14,995 nt of DNA from an uncultured Erysipelotrichaceae bacterium (GTDB taxonomy: Bacteria > Bacillota_I > Bacilli_A > RF39 > UBA660), in contig CACXEC010000029.1 of NCBI GenBank assembly GCA_902766545.1, positions 1 to 14,995 on the forward strand. Direction: 5' to 3'. A program made the translations under genes and the position numbers. The notes beneath the pieces were generated by a model. The model was not told where the DNA came from and did no database searches. It was given only the letters and a program-made list of their open reading frames with translations. This document shows positions 1 to 6,325 of the stretch, piece after piece. The number at the start of each line of letters is the position of its first letter. Within the stretch, counting starts at the first letter, position 1.

Positions 1-1
1 A

Positions 2-244
2 AATAGATCAGAAGTATATATGTATGGAAATAATGACTTAACGGGATTTAGTACGGTAAGAGTAAAGGTAATAGCTGAAAATGGAAACACATCACTTTAT
101 TCAATAGATATAGAGAAAGATGCGTTTAATGAAAGATTAGAAAAAATATTATCAATAAGTGCAGTTGGAGTAGCAGTTATTGGAAGTGTTATAATCATAA
201 TTAAGAAGAAAAATAGAAAGAGAAAAGAATATCTAGGTAATTAG
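2..244 (+). CDS. C-terminal end of a membrane-anchored surface protein (5' truncated)
   Basis: The reading frame is open from the window edge (no stop upstream of the first ATG at 20), so this is most likely the tail of a longer gene rather than a 74-residue protein. The visible part begins with a pattern typical of a cadherin-like beta-sandwich domain (Pfam Cadherin-like type, PF12733): alternating V-x-V, then AENGN, then Y-S-I-D-I. This is followed by a hydrophobic segment (ISAVGVAVIGSVIIII) and a strongly basic tail (KKKNRKRK), which is a classic C-terminal membrane anchor with the tail in the cytoplasm. The domain would therefore lie outside the cell. Function beyond being a surface-anchored beta-domain protein cannot be read from this fragment. 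The stop is TAG at 242-244. Confidence 0.7.
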   Translation, partial: NRSEVYMYGNNDLTGFSTVRVKVIAENGNTSLYSIDIEKDAFNERLEKILSISAVGVAVIGSVIIIIKKKNRKRKEYLGN

Positions 245-246
245 AT

Positions 247-282
247 ATTTTTGACAATTATTTACATATAATTATCAAAAAT
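247..282. repeat. imperfect 15-bp inverted repeat (hairpin)
   Basis: The arms 247-261 and 268-282 are complementary over 15 positions with one A/C mismatch, around a 6-base loop. The outer arms are T-rich on the left and A-rich on the right, the reverse of an ordinary plus-strand terminator, and no T-tract follows (AATGGGGT). It lies just after the stop of the preceding gene and about 26 bases before the promoter of the next. It may be a weak terminator or a protein-binding palindrome. Confidence 0.5.
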
Positions 283-307
283 AATGGGGTAAAAATTAAA
301 AAAGAGA

Positions 308-336
308 TTGATTTATATTTTATAAAATGATATGAT
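308..336 (+). promoter_or_regulatory. predicted sigma-A promoter for the TasA-like operon
   Basis: TTGATT (308-313) and TATGAT (331-336) are separated by 17 bases, close to the vegetative consensus. Predicted transcription would begin near 343, about 20 bases before the ATG at 364, leaving room only for the AAAGGAGG ribosome binding site (348-355). A riboswitch in the leader is therefore excluded if this promoter is used. Confidence 0.6.
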
Positions 337-363
337 TATTTTATAGTAAAGGAGGATATAGGA

Positions 364-1041
364 ATGGAGAAAGGAAAGAAAGATGCTATACTTTTAACTG
401 TAATTGCTATTGCTACACTTTTAGTTGCAATTGTTGGAGCAACTTTTGCATTCTTTACGGCTAGATTAACGGGTGCTGAATCTACTAATACAGTAACTAT
501 TACATCTGCATCAGGTGGTACAACTACTTTTAGTGGAGGATCTTCAATCACAGTTGAAAATATATATCCAAGAACTGAGGCTTGGGCTACTAAATCTGTT
601 GTAATTACTTCTGCATCAACGTATGCTTATAAGTATAAATTGACTTTAAATTATACTAATAGTTTTAATGACGGTGAAGTAAAATATACAATGACCCCAG
701 CTACTAATTATTGCTCAGTTTACGGTAAGTTAGATCAAGCATCATGTACTGCTGCCAGTGGAACTTGGGAAACATCTGCTGCTGGAAGTTTTACTACTAA
801 AACTGGTTGGTTTAATAGTACTACTGGAAATGTTGATTTAGGTGAAGCAACATTTGCTGATCAATCTACTGCTGCTGCTCGTTCACATGCATATGTATTA
901 ACAATTACATATCCAGATACTGGAAATAATCAAAACTATGCATCAACTAATAATGGTTCTAGTGAGGATACTACAAATTCATCAAATAACCATAATAAAG
1001 CAGTTACTGCTTGGGTAACTATTACTGAATTAAATAGTTAA
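364..1041 (+). CDS. secreted TasA/camelysin-like protein with SipW-class signal peptide (paralogue 1)
   Basis: A 225-residue exported protein. The N-terminus is a short basic region (MEKGKK), a hydrophobic core (residues 8-27) and G-A-T-F-A followed by F-F-T. This mirrors the TasA/camelysin signal peptide, where cleavage by SipW falls just before an aromatic residue, so cleavage is expected near A29. The mature part is rich in Thr, Ser and Asn and predicted to be mostly beta-strand, with two cysteines (C117, C128) that could form a disulfide. It resembles the next gene in its central strands (Y-K-L-T-L...NSF) and C-terminal strands (NQNY...VTAWVTI), so the two look like paralogues of one fold. 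By analogy with TasA it may form extracellular fibres or matrix. The role is inferred from the signal peptide and the nearby SipW-type peptidase, not from clear identity in the body. Start: ATG with AAAGGAGG eight bases upstream; ends with TAATAA. Confidence 0.75.
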   Translation: MEKGKKDAILLTVIAIATLLVAIVGATFAFFTARLTGAESTNTVTITSASGGTTTFSGGSSITVENIYPRTEAWATKSVVITSASTYAYKYKLTLNYTNSFNDGEVKYTMTPATNYCSVYGKLDQASCTAASGTWETSAAGSFTTKTGWFNSTTGNVDLGEATFADQSTAAARSHAYVLTITYPDTGNNQNYASTNNGSSEDTTNSSNNHNKAVTAWVTITELNS

Positions 1042-1066
1042 TAATTATAGATAAGGAGGAAAAATA

Positions 1067-1873
1067 ATGGAAAATAAATCAAATACATTGCTATTAACCG
1101 TAATAGCTGTTGCTACGCTTTTGGTTGCTGTTATAGGTGCTACATTTGCGTACTTTACTGCTCAAATTAGTGGTAATACTGATAGTCAAACACCTGTAGT
1201 TGTAAGATCTGCTACTTTAGAAATTAATTTTGCTGATGGCTCAAGTTCGTTAACTTTAGCTGATAAAGTTAAACCATCTGAAAGTGTAATCATTTCTAAA
1301 ACATTTACATTAACTGGAAAAAATACTACAGCTAATACTGAATCAGAGCCAAGTGCGGCAAGAAGAATGCCATATGAATTATATTTAATGGTTCCTACTA
1401 ATACGTTCCAATTAAATAATACTGTTACTGGAACATCTATTAGTTATAAATTAATTAATACAAAGCAAAGTGGGGCTACTCCTACTGCTGGTCAAATACC
1501 AAGTAATACTGGATACGTTCCTATTCCATGTACTACACTTGCTCCTGCTGGTGCAACATTAAAAGATAATTCAGATACATTACAAACATCTATTATTGGA
1601 AATGTAACAACTTACCATGATAATGGTGAAGTAGCAATAAACAATCAACCTGGTTTAAAATTAGGTCAAGGTTATTTTGAAGCTGGTGCTAATAATGTTG
1701 AACATGAGTATCGTGTAGATATTTACTTTATGGAAGATAATAAAAATCAAGATTATGATACTAATAAATCATTTAGTGCTTATGTAACTATTAGTGTTGG
1801 TAACCAAGCTACTGAAATTTCTACAAATTTTGCTGCTGCAAATTCAGGAACTGAGTTTACACCAGCTCCATAA
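1067..1873 (+). CDS. secreted TasA/camelysin-like protein with SipW-class signal peptide (paralogue 2)
   Basis: A 268-residue exported protein, 25 bases downstream of paralogue 1 and in the same transcript, with AAGGAGG upstream of its ATG. The signal peptide (residues 1-28) is almost identical in protein sequence to that of paralogue 1, ending G-A-T-F-A-Y-F-T-A. The mature protein starts with a segment like TasA/camelysin family proteins (VVVRSATLEINF, residues 44-55; compare the short hydrophobic strand after the TasA cleavage site). The body is beta-rich with one cysteine (C155). The C-terminus (EYRVDIYF...NQDY...SAYVTISV) lines up with that of paralogue 1. Likely role: structural component of an extracellular fibre or matrix, exported by Sec and processed by the signal peptidase encoded next. 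A colonisation or adhesion role is possible; an actual metalloprotease activity (camelysin is annotated as peptidase M73) cannot be supported, since no HExxH motif is visible. Confidence 0.78.
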   Translation: MENKSNTLLLTVIAVATLLVAVIGATFAYFTAQISGNTDSQTPVVVRSATLEINFADGSSSLTLADKVKPSESVIISKTFTLTGKNTTANTESEPSAARRMPYELYLMVPTNTFQLNNTVTGTSISYKLINTKQSGATPTAGQIPSNTGYVPIPCTTLAPAGATLKDNSDTLQTSIIGNVTTYHDNGEVAINNQPGLKLGQGYFEAGANNVEHEYRVDIYFMEDNKNQDYDTNKSFSAYVTISVGNQATEISTNFAAANSGTEFTPAP

Positions 1874-1886
1874 TATATTTACAATT

Positions 1887-1909
1887 AAAAGACCGTCTGG
1901 TCTTTTTTT
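1887..1909 (+). terminator. rho-independent terminator after the TasA-like pair
   Basis: The arms AAAAGACC (1887-1894) and GGTCTTTT (1899-1906) form an 8-bp stem with a GTCT loop. A T-run continues to 1909. It separates the two secreted-protein genes from the signal peptidase gene, which has its own promoter directly behind. Confidence 0.9.
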
Positions 1910-1910
1910 A

Positions 1911-1939
1911 TTGTTTTTTTTAATATTATAGATTATAAT
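1911..1939 (+). promoter_or_regulatory. predicted sigma-A promoter for the signal peptidase gene
   Basis: TTGTTT (1911-1916), 17-base spacer, perfect TATAAT (1934-1939). The -35 box sits immediately after the terminator T-tract. The predicted start (about 1946) falls in the centre of the inverted repeat at 1938-1952. Confidence 0.7.
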
Positions 1940-1952
1940 ATTCTTAGAATAT
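1938..1952. repeat. perfect palindrome at the signal peptidase transcription start
   Basis: ATATTC-TTA-GAATAT, a 6-3-6 perfect inverted repeat overlapping the end of the -10 box and the predicted start site. Its position is that of a repressor operator. It is too short and AT-rich to exclude chance. Confidence 0.45.
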
Positions 1953-1964
1953 GAGGGTGTGCTT

Positions 1965-2696
1965 ATGAAAGAAAAGAAGGTTAAAAAAGTTGGTAGTTTT
2001 TTTAATTATATTGGTAAGTTATTCTCTTCAGCTTTATTAATATTATTACTTTTGATTGGTGGCTTTTTAGTTTATTATTTAGTATCTGCTAAAATGGTAA
2101 GTAAGAATCCAACTTATGAGCCAAAAATAAATCTATATACTATTGTAAGTGGTAGTATGGAACCTACTATTAAAGTTTATGATGTTATTATTGATTTTAG
2201 AGTGAAAAACCCTGAAGATATTAAAGTTGGTGATGTAATTACATTTAAGTCGACTAGTAATATTAGTAGAGGATTAATAGTAACCCATAGAGTTATTGAT
2301 GTTAAAGTTGTAAATGGAAGATATGAATATGTTACTAAAGGGGATTACAATCCAACCTCTGATACAGATACTGCTAAATTTGATAATATTATTGGAAAAG
2401 TAGTCTTAAAACTTCCTCAACTTGGTAGAGTTCAGTTCTTTTTATCAAGTAAGATTGGATGGTTCTTGGTTGTATTACTTCCTGCTACGTGCGTAATTAT
2501 TTATGATATTATTAAACTTATTAGGTTATTATTAATCAAAAAAAGTAGTGATGAAGTTAAAGGTTTAAGTGACAATAAAAAAGTTGATGTATCTGATGAA
2601 GACATTGATATTAAAGATGTATTAAATAAGATTAATAAGAAAACAAAGCTTAAAGATTTGGAAAATCTTAAAGATCACAATAAAAATGAAGGGTAG
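1965..2696 (+). CDS. sipW: SipW/archaeal-type signal peptidase I
   Basis: A 243-residue membrane signal peptidase of the ER/SipW type (S26B), expected to cleave secretory precursors at the outer membrane face. It has an N-terminal TM segment (about residues 20-41), then the catalytic serine box SGSMEP (S64), a strand containing G-D-V-I-T-F, the THRV box with H108 replacing the Lys of bacterial-type enzymes, and K-G-D-Y-N-P-T-S-D (D127, D133). A second TM segment (about 165-185) and a charged cytoplasmic tail of about 50 residues follow. The Ser-His-Asp arrangement matches SipW, which in Bacillus processes TasA and TapA, and the two genes just upstream carry matching signal peptides. I chose ATG 1965 (GAGGG at 1953-1957, spacing 7) over an in-frame GTG six bases earlier, which would overlap its own ribosome binding site. 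The acidic/Lys-rich tail is longer than in minimal SipW proteins and has no recognised domain. Confidence 0.9.
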   Translation: MKEKKVKKVGSFFNYIGKLFSSALLILLLLIGGFLVYYLVSAKMVSKNPTYEPKINLYTIVSGSMEPTIKVYDVIIDFRVKNPEDIKVGDVITFKSTSNISRGLIVTHRVIDVKVVNGRYEYVTKGDYNPTSDTDTAKFDNIIGKVVLKLPQLGRVQFFLSSKIGWFLVVLLPATCVIIYDIIKLIRLLLIKKSSDEVKGLSDNKKVDVSDEDIDIKDVLNKINKKTKLKDLENLKDHNKNEG

Positions 2697-2707
2697 TCCT
2701 TCTTTTT
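2683..2707 (+). terminator. terminator overlapping the stop codon of the signal peptidase gene
   Basis: GAAGG (2688-2692) pairs with CCTTC (2698-2702) around a 5-base loop, GTAGT, that overlaps the TAG stop (2694-2696). An A-run lies upstream and T5 follows (2703-2707). Flanking A/T pairing lengthens the stem apart from one T/T mismatch. Compact but convincing. Confidence 0.75.
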
Positions 2708-2709
2708 AT

Positions 2710-2741
2710 TTGACTTTATTATTTTTTAGTGTTATTATAAT
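2710..2741 (+). promoter_or_regulatory. predicted promoter of the InlB-repeat surface protein gene
   Basis: TTGACT (2710-2715) with either TATTAT at 2733-2738 (17-base spacing) or a perfect TATAAT at 2736-2741 (20-base spacing). The first has better geometry. It lies between the terminator of the preceding gene and the ribosome binding site AGGGGGA (2757-2763). Confidence 0.6.
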
Positions 2742-2770
2742 TTGCAACTTATGTTTAGGGGGAAAATAAG

Positions 2771-3949
2771 ATGTACGAAGAAAAGAGAGTAAGATTTAAT
2801 TGGAAAGGTTTTTTTGTTAAGTTGCTAATTATATTAGTTGTTTTGGTATTAATAATTAAATTTCTACCAATAAATGGTGGTAAATTGGATGCTAATGGTC
2901 ATACAAAGGTATTTAACAACAATTTAACAAAATTAAAAGAGGTAGGAAATAGTTATTTTAACAAGGATAATTTACCTAAAGGTGATGATGAAGTTAAAGT
3001 TACTTTAAAACAACTAATTAAAGCTAATAAAATTAAAACCTTAAAAGGTGCTGATAAAAAAGTTTGTAATGAAGATGCTAGTTATGTTAAATCTTACAAA
3101 AAAAGTATTGGATATGAACTTGAAGTATATTTAGAATGCAGTGGAGAGTCAGAAACTTCACATATTTATTTAGGATGTTATGATGGATGTAGTAAAACAA
3201 CAACTACAACGACTACAAAAGTAGTTACTACTAAGAAATCTAAGAATAAATCTAATAGTGGTAATAGTAGTAATACTAATACTGTAAAGACTACAAGACG
3301 AGCTACAACTACAACAACTACTAGAATTAAAAAGTTTGTAGTTATATTTAATGAAAATGGTGGTTCAAAAATTAGTACACAATCAGTTAATGCGGGTAAT
3401 ATAGCGCTTAAACCAGTTGATCCTGTTAAAAATGGTTATAAGTTTGTTGGATGGTATTATAATAATTCTTTATATGATTTTAATAAGCCTGTTACGGAAA
3501 ATATTGTATTAATCGCTAAATGGGAATTAAATAAAGATGTAAAAACATTATCTTATACTGATACAATTTATAGTGTATTAAGTACATATAATGAAGCTAA
3601 TGAAGTAAATACTAAAAGTATATTAAAAGTACCTGACAATATAAACGAATTTAGTAATATTAAAGTAAAGAGTGTTACTTATATTAAAAATATAACTACT
3701 AATGATGATGTTAGTAATTATTTAAATAATAGAAATAAGTTTTTTGATTATGAAGAATCAAGTATTAATAATATTTCTATAAACAACTTTGGTACATTGG
3801 ATAATATAGAATTATCTAAATATGTTGAAGGCACTAACGATAGAGCTGTTAAATGGAATGGATTAGTTAATAGTAAATGTAATAATCCTGTTAATAATAC
3901 TTGTGTTTATGGTATAGTTTATCGCGTAGTTTGGGAATATAACATATAA
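2771..3949 (+). CDS. membrane-anchored surface protein with Cys module, Thr-rich stalk and InlB B-repeat
   Basis: A 392-residue protein of unknown function. One N-terminal TM segment (about residues 14-33), preceded by basic residues, puts the rest outside the cell. Residues about 50-140 form a module with C99 and C123 (plus C136, C140) that is recognisably shared with the convergent gene at 3956-5149: L-P-K, then a strand V-x-V-T-L-K-Q-L-I, then two spaced cysteines. Residues 141-187 are a low-complexity Thr/Lys/Ser linker (runs of Thr, as in surface stalks). Residues about 188-251 match the InlB B-repeat/Listeria-Bacteroides repeat (Flg_new, PF09479): FNENGG, G-Y-K-F-V-G-W-Y, ending A-K-W. 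The remaining 140 residues are an unrecognised, probably beta-rich domain with a cysteine pair (C370, C378). No LPXTG motif is present, so the N-terminal TM is the only anchor. Adhesion or envelope sensing is possible but unproven. Its own promoter and terminator make it monocistronic. Confidence 0.75.
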   Translation: MYEEKRVRFNWKGFFVKLLIILVVLVLIIKFLPINGGKLDANGHTKVFNNNLTKLKEVGNSYFNKDNLPKGDDEVKVTLKQLIKANKIKTLKGADKKVCNEDASYVKSYKKSIGYELEVYLECSGESETSHIYLGCYDGCSKTTTTTTTKVVTTKKSKNKSNSGNSSNTNTVKTTRRATTTTTTRIKKFVVIFNENGGSKISTQSVNAGNIALKPVDPVKNGYKFVGWYYNNSLYDFNKPVTENIVLIAKWELNKDVKTLSYTDTIYSVLSTYNEANEVNTKSILKVPDNINEFSNIKVKSVTYIKNITTNDDVSNYLNNRNKFFDYEESSINNISINNFGTLDNIELSKYVEGTNDRAVKWNGLVNSKCNNPVNNTCVYGIVYRVVWEYNI

Positions 3950-3977
3950 AAAGTACTATTTTTTCTTAGTACTTTTT
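3948..3977. terminator. bidirectional terminator between convergent genes
   Basis: An 11-bp perfect stem, AAAAAGTACTA (3948-3958) with TAGTACTTTTT (3967-3977), and an 8-base loop. A-runs and T-runs on both sides let it work on both strands. It covers the last codons and stop (TAG, complement of 3956-3958) of the minus-strand gene and starts at the stop codon of the plus-strand gene, so both transcripts end within about 30 bases. Confidence 0.9.
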
Positions 3978-5149
3978 TCGTTTGTAAATGTTTCAATAAT
4001 ATACGGATCTTCTTCAGTTCCAGTTCCGCTTTTAACAATTAAATCTTTATTTATATTTGTAACAATTCTAATAGGTGTTGCATAACTAGTTTTATGTGTC
4101 GATGCTCCGACTGATGAAATTCTAAATGCTTGATATGATATGTCTTTATCACCAATGGTTGTCCAAGTCATTTTTAAAAAGTTAGAGAAATAGTTATAGT
4201 TTTTACATGATTCGTCTTTAATTGAATGACAGTTTTGATCAAGTGATGCAATATAATATTCATATGGATATATTAATCCAAAAGGATATGCATCGATTGT
4301 TTTTGAACATTCGATTGATTTATCGAATATATCGTCATTTATACTTCTTTTTCCTACACAGATTTCTTTTGATACGAAATATGATTTAATATCATCTGTA
4401 AATAATTCATAATTATTATAAATATCTTCAATAGAATCTTTTAATCTACTATTTATTTTATTTTCTTGAATATATTCATTAATACCAACATTTCCTAATT
4501 TATCTACATTATATCGATCATCCCAAGATGAATTAGGATATTTTCCAGTTGTATCAATAATTCTAATATCTCCATCATCGTATACTTTAATAATTCTAAA
4601 TGTTATATTATTTAGTTTTAGGTAATTATTTACTGCTTCACCTCTAAATATATATTCATCATCAACTTTATACAGACCGCTTCCTTCAGTAACAATATTT
4701 TCTTCAGTGGTTAATGTATCATATATTGTTTTTGTTTTGTAATCTTTTCCACAGTCTAAATTTGGCAAATATAGTAAATGTCCATAATTATTTATAATTT
4801 TAACTGTTCCTTTACAAGTAGAATTGTTCTCAATTATTTCAGTTAAGTCTTCGATAGTTCCATCGTTTATGAATGATTGAAGCTCTACAGAAACTACATC
4901 TTTATCATTTTTAGGTAGTTGATCCTCTTTATCTTTATATCTATTCTTTGTAAGTGTAATCATGTATTTTTCAAAGTCTTTATATGAATATGTTTTGGGT
5001 TTGGCATTTCTTCTTGCACAACTACTTATAATTATTAATAATATAATTAATAAAATAAATATCCCCATTATAATAGCCATTCTTTTTATGATTGGGTTTT
5101 TATCCATTGAGTCTTTTAGTTTATTAAAAAAATCTTTTACGTTTTCCAT
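3956..5149 (-). CDS. single-pass membrane protein with Cys module and large extracytoplasmic domain, unknown function
   Basis: A 397-residue protein. A basic, charged N-terminus (1-23) and one TM segment (about 24-43) ending in SSCARR place the remainder outside. Residues about 63-140 share the Cys module of the convergent gene (L-P-K-N-D, then V-S-V-E-L-Q-S-F-I-N-D-G-x-I, then C112 and C133). Residues about 156-365 form a second domain: G-L-Y-K-V-D-D-E-Y-I-F-R-G, N-N-Y-L-K-L-N, F-R-I-I-K-V, D-I-R-I-I-D. It has more cysteines (C264, C281, C307, C315) and ends R-I-V. A G-T-G-T-E-E-D-P-Y-I-I motif follows, seen near the ends of secreted Firmicutes proteins. C44 lies after the TM, but the N-terminus is too long for a normal lipoprotein signal. 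The start ATG is supported by GAGGTG upstream and a good promoter. I do not recognise an enzyme. A sensor, adhesin or pilus-associated role is speculation. Confidence 0.72.
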   Translation of the reverse strand: MENVKDFFNKLKDSMDKNPIIKRMAIIMGIFILLIILLIIISSCARRNAKPKTYSYKDFEKYMITLTKNRYKDKEDQLPKNDKDVVSVELQSFINDGTIEDLTEIIENNSTCKGTVKIINNYGHLLYLPNLDCGKDYKTKTIYDTLTTEENIVTEGSGLYKVDDEYIFRGEAVNNYLKLNNITFRIIKVYDDGDIRIIDTTGKYPNSSWDDRYNVDKLGNVGINEYIQENKINSRLKDSIEDIYNNYELFTDDIKSYFVSKEICVGKRSINDDIFDKSIECSKTIDAYPFGLIYPYEYYIASLDQNCHSIKDESCKNYNYFSNFLKMTWTTIGDKDISYQAFRISSVGASTHKTSYATPIRIVTNINKDLIVKSGTGTEEDPYIIETFTNEKSTKKK

Positions 5150-5165
5150 TATTCACCTCATTATA

Positions 5166-5194
5166 AGTATATCAAAATGTCTTATTTATTACAA
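5166..5194 (-). promoter_or_regulatory. predicted sigma-A promoter of the minus-strand membrane protein gene
   Basis: Read on the minus strand: TTGTAA (5194-5189), 17-base spacer, TATACT (5171-5166). The predicted start is a few bases before the GAGGTG ribosome binding site. The -35 box abuts the palindrome at 5194-5218. Confidence 0.6.
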
Positions 5195-5218
5195 TTTATA
5201 ATTTAAAAAATTATAAAT
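5194..5218. repeat. 11-bp perfect inverted repeat in a divergent promoter region
   Basis: ATTTATAATTT (5194-5204) and AAATTATAAAT (5208-5218) with a 3-base spacer, AAA. It lies between the divergent promoters, touches the minus-strand -35 box and covers the presumed plus-strand -35 region. This is where a single regulator could act on both genes. It is purely A/T, so chance is a real alternative. Confidence 0.5.
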
Positions 5219-5230
5219 ATGTGATATTAT
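5202..5230 (+). promoter_or_regulatory. predicted extended -10 promoter of the yerB operon
   Basis: TGATATTAT (5222-5230) combines a TGn element with TATTAT at 5225-5230. The -35 region, TTTAAA (5202-5207), is weak, at 17-base spacing, and falls within the palindrome. The ribosome binding site AGGTG is at 5237-5241. Confidence 0.45.
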
Positions 5231-5246
5231 TTAATTAGGTGATAGT

Positions 5247-6296
5247 GTGAAAAATAAGAAAATATTTATATTAGGATTATTGCTTTTGTTAAGTGGTGTA
5301 GTTTTTGGTTGTGAAAAAGAAAATAATGCTAGTAATAACTCTAATGATAATAATAAAACTTCAGTTTCTAATCAGAATACAACTAAAGAAGTAGTTAAGA
5401 AAGTTAAAATTGTTGACGTTAATTCTAAGTCAAGACCTTTTGCTATTATGATTAATAATTTGGGTACTGCTAGGCCATTACAAAGCGGACTTCAGGACGC
5501 TTATATTATTTATGAAATGATTGTTGAAGGTGGACTTACAAGATATATGGCTTTATTTTTAGATCAAAATACTGAAAGGATTGGTTCAATTAGAAGTTCA
5601 AGACATTATTATTTAGATTATGCCTTAGAAAATGATGCAATTTATGTTCATCATGGTCAAAGCCCACAAGCTTCTTCAGATTTCGGTAAATTAGGTATTA
5701 CTAGAATAGTAGTTGATGAGTCAAAAACTGGTTGGCGTGATAAAAGTTTAAAACAACAAGGCTATGCTACGGAACATACTCTATTTACGAGTATTGAAAA
5801 ATTGAATAAAGGTCTTAGTGGAAAAAGAACTGAGAGAAATAATAATTTATTATTAAACTATAGTATTGAGGATTTAGATTTAACAAAATATGATAATAAT
5901 AAAGTTGCTAATAAGGTAAGTATTAAATATTCTAATAGTGTAACTTCAAGTTATGAATATGATGAAGCAAATAAGGTATATAACCGTTTTGTAAATGGTA
6001 AAGCACATAAAGATTATGTTACAGGTAAACAATATACTTTTAAAAATATAATAACCTATAAAGTTAAAAATTTTAATATCAGTGGTGACGATAAAGGTCG
6101 TCAAGACATTAATAATATTGGCTCTGGAAGTGGTTATTATATTTCAGAAGGTATTGCTGTTCCAATTACTTGGGAAAAGAAATCTCGTGCGAGTCAAACT
6201 ATATACAAATACGCTAACGGTGATAAACTTATTGTAAATGATGGTAATACATTTATTCAAATTCAACCTACAGGGCAGGAATTAACCATTGAGTAA
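5247..6296 (+). CDS. yerB: YerB-family (DUF3048) lipoprotein
   Basis: A 349-residue protein starting at GTG 5247, chosen because AGGTG lies at 5237-5241, five bases upstream. The N-terminus has a lysine-rich start, a hydrophobic stretch and VVFGC with C22, fitting a type II lipoprotein signal (F at -2 is slightly unusual), followed by an Asn/Ser-rich flexible linker. The DUF3048 N-terminal domain spans about residues 62-200, with RPFAIMINN, ARPLQSGLQDA, Y-E-M-I-V-E-G-G-x-T-R, G-S-I-R-S-S-R and Y-V-H-H-G. The DUF3048 C-terminal domain (about 215-345) includes a G-S-G-S-G-Y-Y segment, P-I-T-W-E-K and F-I-Q-I-Q-P. The family occurs widely in Bacillota on the outer membrane face, and its biochemical function is not established. 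It leads an operon with the small membrane protein 29 bases downstream. Confidence 0.9.
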   Translation: MKNKKIFILGLLLLLSGVVFGCEKENNASNNSNDNNKTSVSNQNTTKEVVKKVKIVDVNSKSRPFAIMINNLGTARPLQSGLQDAYIIYEMIVEGGLTRYMALFLDQNTERIGSIRSSRHYYLDYALENDAIYVHHGQSPQASSDFGKLGITRIVVDESKTGWRDKSLKQQGYATEHTLFTSIEKLNKGLSGKRTERNNNLLLNYSIEDLDLTKYDNNKVANKVSIKYSNSVTSSYEYDEANKVYNRFVNGKAHKDYVTGKQYTFKNIITYKVKNFNISGDDKGRQDINNIGSGSGYYISEGIAVPITWEKKSRASQTIYKYANGDKLIVNDGNTFIQIQPTGQELTIE

Positions 6297-6325
6297 TTTA
6301 ATATAATTAAGAATAGGGAGGAAAA

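Noticed and set aside
1..244. Stand-alone 74-residue protein starting at ATG 20
   Set aside because: The frame is open to the window edge and the sequence starts mid-domain. There is no ribosome binding site before the ATG.
336..551. 71-codon minus-strand open frame
   Set aside because: It lies antisense to the signal-peptide coding part of a well-supported secreted protein gene and has no ribosome binding site or promoter of its own.
3199..3330. ACA/ACT-rich short repeats, considered as a tandem repeat or CRISPR-like array
   Set aside because: They are irregular Thr/Lys codon runs that form the low-complexity stalk in one frame. There are no conserved repeat units with unique spacers.
4962..5201. 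79-codon hydrophobic plus-strand frame
   Set aside because: It is the mirror of the TM-coding region of the minus-strand gene ending at 5149. Its hydrophobicity is expected from the complementary strand, and no start signals were seen.
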